Source: an uncultured Dehalococcoidia bacterium (GTDB taxonomy: Bacteria; Chloroflexota; Dehalococcoidia; Lucifugimonadales; UBA3495). From it: a DNA stretch of 64,000 bases. Below the pieces are notes generated by a model, which saw only the letters and a program-made list of their open reading frames with translations, did not search any database and was not told where the DNA came from. Shown here in pieces: positions 1 through 8,912 of this stretch. How positions within the stretch are numbered: position 1 is the first letter of the stretch; each line of letters begins with the position of its first letter. The DNA is taken from positions 186,001 to 250,000 of the forward strand of contig CATOSK010000006.1 of NCBI GenBank assembly GCA_951812535.1, in the 5' to 3' direction. The position numbers and the translations under genes are program-made.

Positions 1-1533
1 TGGCTGGTGCTAGTTCGGGGTTTCGTCAAGTTGACGATGTGATTGTACGAGACCAAGTGGGTAAGGATCCGCTCGTATCTTCCTGCAAAGAACTCGTTGA
101 TCCGGACCGGCCCATCGAACAAGTGATAGAAATTGTACGGAGCGTGCTCCTTCCGAATGCTGGTCCAGAGGAGTTGTTTGATTGGTGGATAGGCAAGTTG
201 CGGTCGGCCGGCAAGGAACAAGCGAGCCAATGGTGCGTTATTGGTGAGGTGTTGCAATCCTGGTCTATCATGGATACTGATACGGTTAAGGACCTCTTAG
301 GCCAGAAGGAGATACCGGCAACTAGGGTGATCGCAGGGCTGTTGCACTCTAATAGGCATGATGTTCTTCAAAGCGATGAAAAGTTGTTGGAAGCCGCCGT
401 TGATGCCATTCTCGCCGGGGATAGGAGTGGCTTTTCGCCGTTCGGTTCAATCCTTCAGCAATTTATGGGAGCCTTTGACTGTACATCCCGAAGTTCCCAA
501 TACCAAAGGTGGCCGGCGTCACGGAGATTGTCTCTGCTGCAATATTGGGGGGGGGCTATACGGTCAGCGGGAAGACCACCCTCGGCCAAGTTACCCTGCG
601 GCTGACCGGTGCGCGCGAGTAGTGGAGGCATTTAAGGCTGCAGCTGAGTGTCCTGTTGAGGAGTGGAACACATCTATTCAACCGTGGGATAGGGTGGTGC
701 AAGAAGGGATTCGCGAATTTGGTGAGCGAAAAGTGTTCGTTCAGCTTGCTAATCTCACAGCCGGAATCCGGTCTGCAAAGGAAAAGTTTCCAGACAGCCC
801 TAGCCTATTTGATGTTGGGCGCCCTATGGTGAGACGTGTTCGGCACGCCCGCCTGAGAGCCAACTCGTGGAAATGGTGGTCGGAGCAGCTATGGTCGGCG
901 ACTACCCCAGCCCAAGTCTGGATGGCACTCTTAGTCTTTGCCACTTGGGCTGGCCCTAGGGCGATCGAAGAGCTTGCCGAAAAATTGGACGAACTCGTAG
1001 TTGGCTTAGAAACCACGGAGTGGCATAGCCTTTATTCGGCGCTTCAAGCAGCAATTGAGGCCAACTCTGATCGGTCTTGGATAAAGCCTCCAGCGCTTCG
1101 CGTGAGCGAGTTGCCACCCGGGCTAAGTGTCCGGACAACCGCTCTCCTCGCGAAGAGGTACGGAGAGGAGGTAGTTGACCATCTGTATGAGCGTTATTTG
1201 ACTAACTATGACGGTGATGATCCGATCGTGTTCGCGATGCGAGCTGATGTTGAAGTCCGTCATTCCCTTGTAGACGAGACGAAATGGGCTAAGGCTATTG
1301 AGAGTGTGAGGATTAGTTATAGCTTGGGTTCGGTTCCTAATCGATCTTTCTACCCGCACTACGTAGACAATATTATGCTTCCGGATGCGGTCGCTAGGGC
1401 AGTGGTGGATCAGCCTCTGGAATTTCCCGGGGGCCTTGTCCGAGTAGCCGAGGCGCGGTGTCGTCAACTCGATGCAGCGAGGGTTTTGCCAGTGAGTCGA
1501 GTAGCAGAATCGGAAGGCTGGTTTACTGACTAA
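1..1533 (+). pseudogene. C-terminal part of a large unidentified protein, split by a frameshift
   Basis: The reading frame is already open at base 3, so the gene begins before the window. It reads in one frame to a stop near 605 and continues in another frame (ORF 358..1533) to 1533. The switch lies somewhere between about 545 and 620; a G9 tract at 547-555 is the obvious candidate for a real slip or a sequencing error. The last third is tryptophan-rich and helical, ending PVSRVAESEGWF. Such endings occur on some very large NTPase-type bacterial proteins, but that is a faint memory-based resemblance, not a domain call. Base composition is lower in GC than the housekeeping genes, which fits accessory DNA. 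No function is assigned. Confidence 0.5.
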
Positions 1534-2117
1534 GCCCCAATCCACCGAAATGATGAGCGTCGCGGCATGCTGACGTGGTAAGAAAGTGCTCTTGTGCTTC
1601 GGGGATAATGGTTTTGGAACGACAAACCCCACCAGAACCGAGGAGCACCTTCTTTGCCGCTTCAGAACACTGGCCCGACGCCGTCCTTCGGTGGATTCGA
1701 GTAAGCGACCGGCATACAGCATCAACCTCTCGTCCCAGGACCCAGGGGTCCGCTTAACCTCGTTTTCACCGGTGCGACGCCCCAACGCGGTTCCCCAATC
1801 GGTGCACTTCGCCAACATGGCGCAGCTGGACCGCCGGGACTACCTCATGCTCGCGGATTTCGAAGCCGTGGTGGCTGGCAACAGCCCTGTTTCCGGCCCC
1901 GGCTGGAAATCCCCGCCATCCGCAGTTCAGAGGGGTGGCTGGAAACCCCGGTTCATTTCTACCCGGCAGGAAGCTATACTTTTGCACATTCCAGCCAGGG
2001 GGCAGCGGATGACCCGCCACGGTTGGGACCTAGTCCAGCCCGTCGGGCCGATAGTCAAGTGTCCGCGGATGAACCCGTCGCGTTTCGCCCCAAGCCGGAT
2101 CAGGGAGTGACGTCCCG
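1534..2117. other. Intergenic stretch without a convincing gene
   Basis: Several overlapping ORFs cross this stretch on both strands (1123..1818 minus, 1586..2110 plus, 1766..2020 minus). None has a ribosome binding site, a recognisable domain or balanced composition. I see no RNA gene or clear repeat. It may be decayed coding DNA. Confidence 0.4.
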
Positions 2118-2837
2118 TTACTCGGATCGGACGAACTCGCCAGCAAACTCGTTGGGGACTGGGTCGCGGAGGAGGCGTCCGAAAGCCAGTGAGTCGGGGA
2201 GCACGATGCCGCCTGAGAACACCATCTTCATGGCGTCTTCCACGGTAATGCTGGTCTCGAACAGGTCGTCCTCCATGACGAAGGCCATATTACCGGAGGT
2301 GGGGTTGGGCACGGTGGGGATATAGACGATGGCCATGGAATCCCCAGTCCTGGAGGCCACTGATCTGCCGGTGACAAACCCCATGGCAATCATTCCCTCG
2401 CGGGGCCACTCGAGGAAGACGACCCGGCTGAACCGGTACTGGGATCCCATGGAGGATGTGGCCTGCTGGGTTACGCCATAGATCGTTCCCACGACGGGGA
2501 GGCCGTTGAGAATCGTGATTTTAAAATTCATGGCGCTACGCCCCAGGCGTGTGCTCACGATGAGGCCGACGACATAGAAAATCACGATGAGGGCGATGAT
2601 TCCGATGCCGGGAAAGTCCCAGGGTTGTCCCGATACGAAGCCCAGGGGCCGGATGAAGCTGTCGGCCTTTTCGATGACGAACACCAGGACGCCGATGGTA
2701 ACCAGAAGCGGCACCAGTTCCATCAGGCCCCCAACCGTTCTTCTCTGGACATGGCGTTCAACCCGGCGGAACAACCCGGTCCCGCGGACATACCGGGCAT
2801 TGGTGCGGGGAAGGGGCCCTGCGGCGGTGTCAGCCAT
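2118..2837 (-). CDS. DUF502 family integral membrane protein
   Basis: A 239-residue protein with two hydrophobic segments (about residues 40-60 and 78-98) after an Arg-rich cytoplasmic N-terminus. A longer extramembrane C-terminal domain includes the stretches ILNGLPVVGTIYGVTQQ and AMGFVTGR. Hydrophobic pair plus the GTIYG-type motif and length fit the DUF502 family, whose biochemical role is unknown. The ATG at 2837 has a good GGGAGG Shine-Dalgarno about 6 bases upstream on the minus strand. It stands alone; the neighbour at higher coordinates is a truncated IS3 element starting at 3033. The gene appears intact. Confidence 0.8.
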   Translation of the reverse strand: MADTAAGPLPRTNARYVRGTGLFRRVERHVQRRTVGGLMELVPLLVTIGVLVFVIEKADSFIRPLGFVSGQPWDFPGIGIIALIVIFYVVGLIVSTRLGRSAMNFKITILNGLPVVGTIYGVTQQATSSMGSQYRFSRVVFLEWPREGMIAMGFVTGRSVASRTGDSMAIVYIPTVPNPTSGNMAFVMEDDLFETSITVEDAMKMVFSGGIVLPDSLAFGRLLRDPVPNEFAGEFVRSE

Positions 2838-3032
2838 AGTTCACCTCCCGAATCGGCGTAGAAGCATTTCCCAGGGAACTCCGCGCCGGCAGTATCGCCG
2901 GTGCCGGAACCTGGACCAGCCACCCAACCAAATACTACAGCAGGGGACCCGAACGCACTCCGAAAAGGCCGGACTGGAAGGGAGAGGAATACGCGAGATG
3001 CGTGGGATTCGAGATGTGAGGAACCGGCCGAC

Positions 3033-3607
3033 TGAGGTGGACCCGGGATTTCGGACAGGTGGCGAAGTGAGAGTCCCGCTCCTAAACTGAGGACAGCTGT
3101 TGCTGTCGGAAGGAGCAGGAAATGTCGCAAGCACGCAGGAAGCACAGCCCGGCCTTCAAGGCCAAGGTGGCCCCCTGCCTTCGCAGGGGCAGGCCTGGAG
3201 GCGCTGAAGGGCCAGGAAACGGTGGCCCAGCTGGCCGCCAGGTATGAGGTTCCACCCGGGCCAGATTCAGGCCTGGAAGAAGACTCTTGCGGAGGGCGCC
3301 TCCGGGGTCTTCGGCAACGGCAAGGACCAGAAGGCCAGGAACGATGCCGCCCTGATCGCCCGCCTGTACCAGGAGATCGGCCAGCTGAAGGTGGAGCGGG
3401 ATTTCCTGGCGGAGAGGTCCGGTCCTTGAGTCCGGCCAGGCGGCGTCAGATGGTGGACCGGGAGCACCCGTCCCTGTCCCTGGTGCGCCAGTGCGCGCTG
3501 CTGGGGGTCAGCCGTTCCAGCCTCTACTACCATCCCCGGGCTGCCTCGGCAGAGGACCTGTCCCTGATGGGCGAGATCGACCGGCAGTACCTGAATACGC
3601 CCTTCTA
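3033..3607 (+). mobile_element. Truncated IS3-family element, copy 1
   Basis: The left terminus starts TGAGGTGGACCCGGG, matching the outer end of the second copy (14240-15402). orfA begins at the ATG at 3122 (SQARRKHSPAFKAKV, a helix-turn-helix transposase start). A palindrome, CCTGCC-TTCGCAGG-GGCAGG, has been inserted at 3171-3194 and breaks the frame. orfA resumes in another frame (FHPGQIQAWKKTLAEG to 3429). The start of orfB is visible (SPARRRQMVDREHPSLSL). Similarity to copy 2 stops at about 3607, within the N-terminal part of orfB and before any catalytic DDE residue. The element cannot encode an active transposase. Confidence 0.8.
3171..3194. repeat. Short palindromic repeat inserted in IS3 orfA
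   Basis: The sequence forms a CCTGCC/GGCAGG or CCCCTGC/GCAGGGG hairpin. Compared with the uninterrupted orfA of copy 2 it is an insertion of about 22 bases after AAGGTGGC. A near-identical palindrome occurs at 14635-14660, at a different position of the other IS3 copy. Confidence 0.65.
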
Positions 3608-3950
3608 CTCCGCCCTGGCCAGGGTCCGCGCCGCAGCAGCCCGGGAGCAGCGCTCCCTGCCCGAACTCACCGAGCAGAACAACTTCCTGAACGTGGACAT
3701 CATTGTCGCCGACATGGGAGACCCCGATACCAGGGAACGCCGGAGCCCGCCCGTGGCCTACGCCCTCTTCGAGGCCTCCATCACCGCCGACCAAGGCGAC
3801 GCCCAGAGGGCGGCGGACAGAGCCCGCACCCTGGCCCAGACCATGGGCGTTCCAATCACCGCCGCGGTCATAGCCGACAGCGCGCCCGAACCGGTACTCC
3901 GGGAAGCGCACGCCACCGGCGTGAGCATTTTCCTGGCGGCCGACCGCTGA
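3608..3950 (+). pseudogene. Unidentified C-terminal fragment fused in frame to the IS3 orfB remnant
   Basis: After the IS3 similarity ends, the frame stays open to a TGA at 3948-3950. It encodes about 110 residues, including EQNNFLNVDIIVADMGDPDT and ITAAVIADSAPEPVL. The composition is that of a soluble alpha/beta protein. It has no start of its own, so it is probably the tail of a gene truncated by the IS3 copy or by the deletion that removed the IS right end. I do not recognise the family. Confidence 0.35.
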
Positions 3951-4021
3951 TACAACACGGTCCCGACGAGGACATCGTTGGCGCGACGCTGATGACCTCC
4001 TGAACACCGCCGCTACAATCG

Positions 4022-4306
4022 CAGGGGCACGGCCCCCAGAACCTGAGACTGCTCTACGCCACCAGCGCCTCTGCCGGCACCATAGCCGCCACCGCCTACC
4101 TTGCCGCCATCAGCGTGGACCTGGAGATGGGCGCGTTCAGATTCGCCCTGTTCACCGCCTACATCGGGCTAATGGGTGCCCTCAGCATGGCAGCCACTAG
4201 AGGCAGAGGATTCCGTAGCTGCTCCATTACCCTGTCCCGCAGAACCAGGCGCCTCCATAGTCAATACTCCATGCCCGCGCCCCCTGCCCTGCGGGCAGCA
4301 GGTTGA
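4022..4306 (+). pseudogene. Possible fragment of a small membrane protein
   Basis: An open frame contains two hydrophobic stretches, LRLLYATSASAGTIAATAYL and FALFTAYIGLMGALSMAA, followed by an Arg/Ser-rich tail with poor composition. There is no good start codon or Shine-Dalgarno. It is probably a remnant. The rest of 3951-4409 shows nothing recognisable. Confidence 0.2.
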
Positions 4307-4409
4307 AACCGGCTGATGCGCATCTACCGTCGGGGCAGCTTGAACAAGCTCCACATCCGTCAGCCTCTTTGCTGGACGCACCTACCCGGAAACAACACCT
4401 AAGGCGGGG

Positions 4410-5984
4410 TCAAGCCGGCGCAATCCAGTCGGCGGCACGTTCCCCTATCATGACAACCGTTGCATGGCTACCACCTGACCTTGTAACCCGGGGCATCACC
4501 GAGGCATCGACCACCGACAACCCCTTTACTCCCTTGACGCTGCAGTATTGATCAACAACCGCCATTGGGTCTGAATCCGGACCCATCTTGCACGTGCCGG
4601 ACACATGCCTGGCTGTTCCAACGGTTTGGCGAATATAGAGGTCCAAAGCGTCGTCGTCGGCCAGAATGTCATCCGTTGGGTGGAGCCGGTAATCGGCCAC
4701 GTCTTTATACGCATCGGATTCAAGGAATGCAATCGCCATTCGCACGCCTTCCCGCACCCGACGAATGTCGTTTGGATGCTGAAGATAGCGGTAGTTAAAG
4801 GTCGGCTGCACTGAGGGATCGGCAGACGCAAGCCTGACGTATCCTGAGCCGTCGGGCAGCCCGAGCGTGCACGAAATTCGCGCCACCCGGTCCGGAGGAA
4901 CATCACCGTTCAGGTACTTGGTCCGGAGACCGGGGACGCGCTCCGGCCGTTCGTCAACCATTGGGGTGGTCCTCAGCAACATATCATTGGCTTCGCTGGA
5001 CCCGTGGGAGGTGTAGTGTAAACAAAAGCGCGCCGCATCGGCATCAGCAGCCAGGGTCATTCCGTCTTTGACTTTAAAGGTAATCTGGGCGCTCAGGTGG
5101 TTAAATAGGTTCTGTCCTACTCCGGGAAGCTCATGAACGAGAGGTATCCCAAATTGTTGAAGTTGGTCATTGGGGCCGATTCCCGATAGCATGAGCAGGT
5201 GGGGTGACTTGATGGCCCCAGCGCTCAACACAACCCGGTCTGCTTCAACGTTGAAAATCCCGCCTCCGCTTTCTACTTCCACACCGACGGCCTTCAGATC
5301 CTTGATCAATACCTTCCTTACGAAAACCCCTCCCCTCACCGTAAGGTTAAGACGGTGGCGCATGGGATTCAGGTGAGTGATAGCAGCGCTCATCCTCCAG
5401 CCGTCCAGGTTGTTCGAGGGCCACACGCCAACGCCTGAGGGGTTCGGGCCATTGGTATCCTCGACTGTCCCATAACCCGCCTCCAAACAGGCTGCGTGGA
5501 AGGCCTTTTGGATGTCTGGCCAGGGCCCGGATTGACGACGCCTTACTGGCATCGGTCCGTTGGTTCCATGAAAATCATCCCGAATGTCGAGATCGTGCTC
5601 AGATTTTCTGAAGTAAGGGAGTACCTTGTCATAAGACCATTCATCGTTGCCCATACCAGACCAGGAGTCGAAATCCTCAGGTAACCCCCTTTGCATTGCC
5701 TGACCGTTGATGGACGACCCTCCTCCGATCACCTTGCCCTGCGCTACGTGGATCTCCCCTTGCTCCTCGGTGATCGTTCCCCGCAGGGCCCAGTTATGTT
5801 CCGAGTCTGGGGATTCTGCAAAACTTGTGTGGCCGAATTTTATCTCGTCCGGAAGATGGGCTGGATCAGGGTAATCTGGCCCGGCCTCCAGCAACAAAAC
5901 GGAGGTATTCACGTTTTCAGCCAATCTGCTGGCCAACACCGATCCAGCTGCTCCTCCACCGACGATAACAACGTCATATTTCAT
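4410..5984 (-). CDS. GMC-family FAD oxidoreductase (choline dehydrogenase-like)
   Basis: A 524-residue flavoprotein of usual GMC length. The N-terminus has the dinucleotide-binding fingerprint VVIVGGGAAGSVLASRLAE and the acidic end of beta2 (LLLEAGPDY). The first GMC signature is represented by QGKVIGGGSSINGQ, the second by LSAGAIKSPHLLMLSGIGP. The catalytic histidine lies in TARHVSGTCKMG and the second active-site position in SGGSHATVVMIGERAAD. Members oxidise alcohols, often choline, sugars or aryl alcohols; substrate cannot be read from sequence. The ATG at 5984 follows AAGGAGGA at ideal spacing. GMC enzymes are abundant in SAR202-type Chloroflexota (family knowledge). No partner gene lies beside it. 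Confidence 0.93.
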   Translation of the reverse strand: MKYDVVIVGGGAAGSVLASRLAENVNTSVLLLEAGPDYPDPAHLPDEIKFGHTSFAESPDSEHNWALRGTITEEQGEIHVAQGKVIGGGSSINGQAMQRGLPEDFDSWSGMGNDEWSYDKVLPYFRKSEHDLDIRDDFHGTNGPMPVRRRQSGPWPDIQKAFHAACLEAGYGTVEDTNGPNPSGVGVWPSNNLDGWRMSAAITHLNPMRHRLNLTVRGGVFVRKVLIKDLKAVGVEVESGGGIFNVEADRVVLSAGAIKSPHLLMLSGIGPNDQLQQFGIPLVHELPGVGQNLFNHLSAQITFKVKDGMTLAADADAARFCLHYTSHGSSEANDMLLRTTPMVDERPERVPGLRTKYLNGDVPPDRVARISCTLGLPDGSGYVRLASADPSVQPTFNYRYLQHPNDIRRVREGVRMAIAFLESDAYKDVADYRLHPTDDILADDDALDLYIRQTVGTARHVSGTCKMGPDSDPMAVVDQYCSVKGVKGLSVVDASVMPRVTRSGGSHATVVMIGERAADWIAPA

Positions 5985-6025
5985 GGTTCCTCCTTAAATG
6001 CTTCAAATGCTTCGTCTTCTAACAT
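5981..6025 (-). CDS. Possible 14-codon leader peptide overlapping the GMC start
   Basis: Directly upstream of the oxidoreductase an ATG opens a 14-residue frame, MLEDEAFEAFKEEP, whose TGA overlaps the ATG of the next gene as ATGA. The oxidoreductase Shine-Dalgarno lies within this frame, so translational coupling is possible. It may also be chance or the end of a lost gene. Confidence 0.2.
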   Translation of the reverse strand: MLEDEAFEAFKEEP

Positions 6026-6309
6026 AGGATTTCCCAGTTTTAACTGATTCCGCTGAGGGTAGGACGTTGTGGGATTTCTCCAATTATAAACCGGCATTCT
6101 CCATACCGGCCGACCAGATGGTTCCGAACAGGGTAGTTGGAGTGTCAACGGCGCCGCGATGGGCTAGTTCAAAAGTCGGCATAAGAGCAGGGCCAGGGTG
6201 GTCTTGGGCTGAAATGGGTGAACAATCCATCATTTGCGAGGAATGGGGATGCTCTAGCCGCTGGACCGGTGCCGAAAGGGACTCCACCCTTTTCCTGTTC
6301 ACCAGCTAG
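6026..6309. other. Upstream region of the GMC gene
   Basis: Between the GMC leader and the transposase relic no gene is supported. ORFs on both strands here lack domains and ribosome binding sites. The part nearest the GMC gene is comparatively AT-rich and presumably contains its promoter, but I cannot single out convincing -10/-35 boxes. Confidence 0.35.
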
Positions 6310-6575
6310 CGGCTGCGGGACTTCATTGATCTCAACCATCTTCTGATCCAGATCGATGAGCAACTGGACCTCGCCAAGCTGGTGGCTCCCTTGGAACACC
6401 GGTACTGCCCTGATTTCGGCCGGCCCGCCATTCATCCCGAGACAATGGTGCGGGTGTTCCTCATCTGCTCGATTTGCAACATCGCCTCCTTCCGCTGATT
6501 GTGTTCTGCCATCTCCGGGAATATTGCATATCTCTGGTTTTGCTTCCTCACCATCGACGACCCGGTTGTCAATGG
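6310..6575 (+). pseudogene. Remnant of an IS1182-type (DUF772) transposase N-terminus
   Basis: The frame reads RLRDFIDLNHLLIQIDEQLD, then LVAPLEHRYCPDFGRPAIHP and MVRVFLICSICNIASFR, a TGA, and in the same frame LCSAISGNIAYLWFCFLTID. This is the characteristic N-terminal domain of IS1182/IS5-superfamily transposases, where the TGA position normally holds Arg. The frame also meets a TAG just before RLRD. The catalytic half is missing because the sequence changes to the antisense of another broken gene at about 6575. Clearly non-functional. Confidence 0.7.
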
Positions 6576-6927
6576 CGCTGGGCTGAATCTCCAGAGCACA
6601 CAAGAGGCCAGCGGCAACGGCATCCAAGACGGGCTTCACGAAGTTCTCCACATCCAGGCTCCGGTCGGGGCCGCCGTGGAAGCCGGGGTGGAACCTGAAT
6701 GCCAGGGAGACGGCGTAGTCACCCCCAGGATCCCAGGGACCGGCACCCCGGGCTTCCTTGACCGAGGCAGTGAAGTGGGACTGGAAGGTCCACTTCCTGA
6801 CCGCATTGCTGGTGAACTCATTGATGATCTCGCCCAGCACCAGCAGGACAAGAGGATCCCGCGCCGGGGATCCGAACGCCACCGTGGGGACTTCCCAACC
6901 GCTGATATTCCGGGTCTGGTGAAACAT
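6570..6927 (-). pseudogene. RusA-like Holliday junction resolvase, C-terminally truncated
   Basis: On the minus strand from the ATG at 6927 the protein reads FHQTRNISGWEVPTVAFG, then YAVSLAFRFHPGFHGGP and SLDVENFVKPVLDAVAAGL. The last motif resembles the conserved Asp-containing D-x-x-N-x-x-K-P-x-x-D-A-L signature of RusA-family resolvases found on prophages and mobile elements. After QPSAID the frame runs into the antisense of the IS1182 remnant, so the C-terminus is replaced. Whether the two relics were joined by insertion or deletion cannot be seen. Family assignment is from the motif only. Confidence 0.5.
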
Positions 6928-7126
6928 CGGACCGCCTGAAGTGGGAATCAACCTGGTTGGTTGAGTTTCTTACCAACTCCCACGCCGGTCAACCGGCAGG
7001 AGGTTCAAGGCGGCCGGCAGGTGTAGAATCCCTCCCGCTGACAGTTACCCATTGACCATGTCCTGCTCCTGCCCATAGCCTGATGTTGTCAGCAACAGCG
7101 ACTAAACCAGGATCAGGGAGCGGGGG

Positions 7127-8638
7127 ATGTCCAGGAACTACCACATCGAACGGGACGCCATCATCCTGAGATGGTACGGCGGGTACCAAGGAGCAAGGAA
7201 CCCCAGAGTCGAGGGTCCCGTCACCCCCGCCGACTGCCTGGGCATCCCCATTCCGGTCAACCTGCCGTTCATGCCCCTGGGGCACTGCCTGGCTTGGAAG
7301 TACGGGCTGAACCGGGACGGCTATGGCTACCTGACCATAAGCGGGAAGCAGGAGCTGGCCCACCGGAGAGTGTTCATCCAGACCCGGGGCGAGATCCCGG
7401 CAGGGATGCAGGTCAACCACCTCTGCAACCGGCCCTACTGCGTCCAGCCCGCCCACCTCTACGCCGGTACCAGGCAGGACAACAGGGACGACTCCCGCAT
7501 CTTCAACGACCCCGGCCTCATCAAAGCTGCCTCGGTGATGCACTTCCCCGGGAGCGGGGAAGCCAAGGACCCGCTGGTCCGGCGACTCCAGCAAAGAGGA
7601 GGGTATTGGGACATGGAGCTGTGGGAACCGGTGGAGCAGCCTCCTCAGTTGCCTCTCGAGGAGTTCACCTGCCCCAACCACGACTTCGCCATCACGATGC
7701 GGGGCGGGGAATCCAGGATATGCCGCATCTGCGAGATCTCGGAGTTCGACCAGGAGAGGGCCGATGGTGACGGGACCTGGTTGCTGGTCGCCAAGATCTG
7801 CCCCGCATCCCAGACAGTGGATCCCATCCTGGAGAAAATCGGCAACTCCGAGTTTTTTGGCGAGTCCCATCTTGAGACCAGGCGGAGGGCCTACCGCAGG
7901 GAATGCCAGTCTCTCTGGGAGGGGTCCCACAACCTCAGGAACTGCGGGTGCGTCTACTGCACCCAGGACCGTCGGACTTTCCGAGAGGCCGTTGACCCAC
8001 TGCTGACCAGGGAGGAATCGGACATCCTGGACATCTGCGACCGGATGGAGCCGCAGGTCACCGGCGCTCTCCATGATGCCTCCTCCGACATGATGGATGC
8101 GCTAGCACGGGAACAGGGTATGGGCGAGGAGCAAACGCGGGCCCTCAGGGAACACCTCAACTCCACCGCCCGCACCATCGAGAGCGACCTGGCCTACCTC
8201 CTGTACGCCCTGGGGCGGTTCCAAGACCGGGAGGAGATCCTCAAAGACCCCGGGTTCGAGATGGTCATGCTCCGGTGGGACTGCGTCAGTTTGAGGGACG
8301 AAGACGAGAAGGATGTTTTCCAAACGGTCCTTCCATCCGCGGATGAGACCGCCGAGAGGGTGGCGCTGGCCTGGGAGAGGGAAGCCGACGGGCTGATGAG
8401 GCCGTACCTGGAGACCAAGCCCGAACTCCACCAAGGCGTCGGGTTCCTGGCCAGGCTGCTGGCTAAGAAGCACATCTTCGAGCACCTGCGGTACGAGCTC
8501 CTTGGGAGGAACAGTTCCTCCGAGCAGCGGCCCCACCCTCACAGCGGGTGCGCGATCAGCATCAGGGAAACTGGACAGGTGGAGCCTTTCCCCAACGATT
8601 TCGAAGAGGGGAAGGGATACTCCCACCACCATGTTTAG
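7127..8638 (+). CDS. HNH endonuclease-domain protein with Cys-rich central region
   Basis: A 503-residue protein. Residues about 65-125 carry an HNH-type nuclease domain: AHRRVFIQTRGEIPAGMQVN followed by HLCNRPYCVQPAHLYAGT, with the paired histidines, the conserved Asn and two cysteines. A second cysteine group, CPNHDF...RICRIC (about 183-203), and a third, CGCVYC (about 281-286), could bind zinc. The acidic, helical C-terminal 200 residues match nothing I know. Start is ATG 7127 after a GGGGG-rich stretch. The following genes (small membrane protein, phosphatase relic, exonuclease) share its strand and close spacing, suggesting one accessory cassette. It could be a phage or homing-type nuclease, or a defence effector; the HNH call is firm, the role is not. 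Confidence 0.75.
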   Translation: MSRNYHIERDAIILRWYGGYQGARNPRVEGPVTPADCLGIPIPVNLPFMPLGHCLAWKYGLNRDGYGYLTISGKQELAHRRVFIQTRGEIPAGMQVNHLCNRPYCVQPAHLYAGTRQDNRDDSRIFNDPGLIKAASVMHFPGSGEAKDPLVRRLQQRGGYWDMELWEPVEQPPQLPLEEFTCPNHDFAITMRGGESRICRICEISEFDQERADGDGTWLLVAKICPASQTVDPILEKIGNSEFFGESHLETRRRAYRRECQSLWEGSHNLRNCGCVYCTQDRRTFREAVDPLLTREESDILDICDRMEPQVTGALHDASSDMMDALAREQGMGEEQTRALREHLNSTARTIESDLAYLLYALGRFQDREEILKDPGFEMVMLRWDCVSLRDEDEKDVFQTVLPSADETAERVALAWEREADGLMRPYLETKPELHQGVGFLARLLAKKHIFEHLRYELLGRNSSSEQRPHPHSGCAISIRETGQVEPFPNDFEEGKGYSHHHV

Positions 8639-8688
8639 CGGCACGGGAGCCGCGCTCGCCACGACTACAAGAGGTTGACCACCTCCGG

Positions 8689-8811
8689 ATGCCAAAGCAA
8701 CGAGGATTCCTCAAGTCCATCGGATTGATCATCCTGGGGACCCTGGCCTTGTTCCTGGCCCCGGTGGTCTTCATGCTGCTTGCAGTGGCTATCGTCAGGC
8801 TCTTCACCTGA
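8689..8811 (+). CDS. Small single-span membrane protein (40 aa)
   Basis: The ATG at 8689 opens a 40-residue frame, MPKQRGFLKSIGLIILGTLA, then about 20 more mostly hydrophobic residues ending IVRLFT. A basic N-terminus followed by a continuous hydrophobic helix suggests an inner-membrane miniprotein. It lies 50 bases downstream of the HNH gene. No strong Shine-Dalgarno is visible, so expression is uncertain. Confidence 0.35.
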   Translation: MPKQRGFLKSIGLIILGTLALFLAPVVFMLLAVAIVRLFT

Positions 8812-8912
8812 AAACAAACTGCAACCTGGGAGCAGACGCGGGCCTGTTCGGGGACTACCCTGGCCCGCCAAAATAGTGGGAGCGTGTGCCCTTGGGTCCA
8901 AAAGGAGCGGAT

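Noticed and set aside
6310-6575. Selenocysteine at the in-frame TGA of the transposase relic
   Set aside because: The position is Arg in relatives, a second stop lies upstream and the gene is truncated; it is a decayed pseudogene.
6989-8074. 361-aa minus-strand ORF
   Set aside because: Antisense shadow of the HNH gene; Pro/Val/Gly-rich with no domain.
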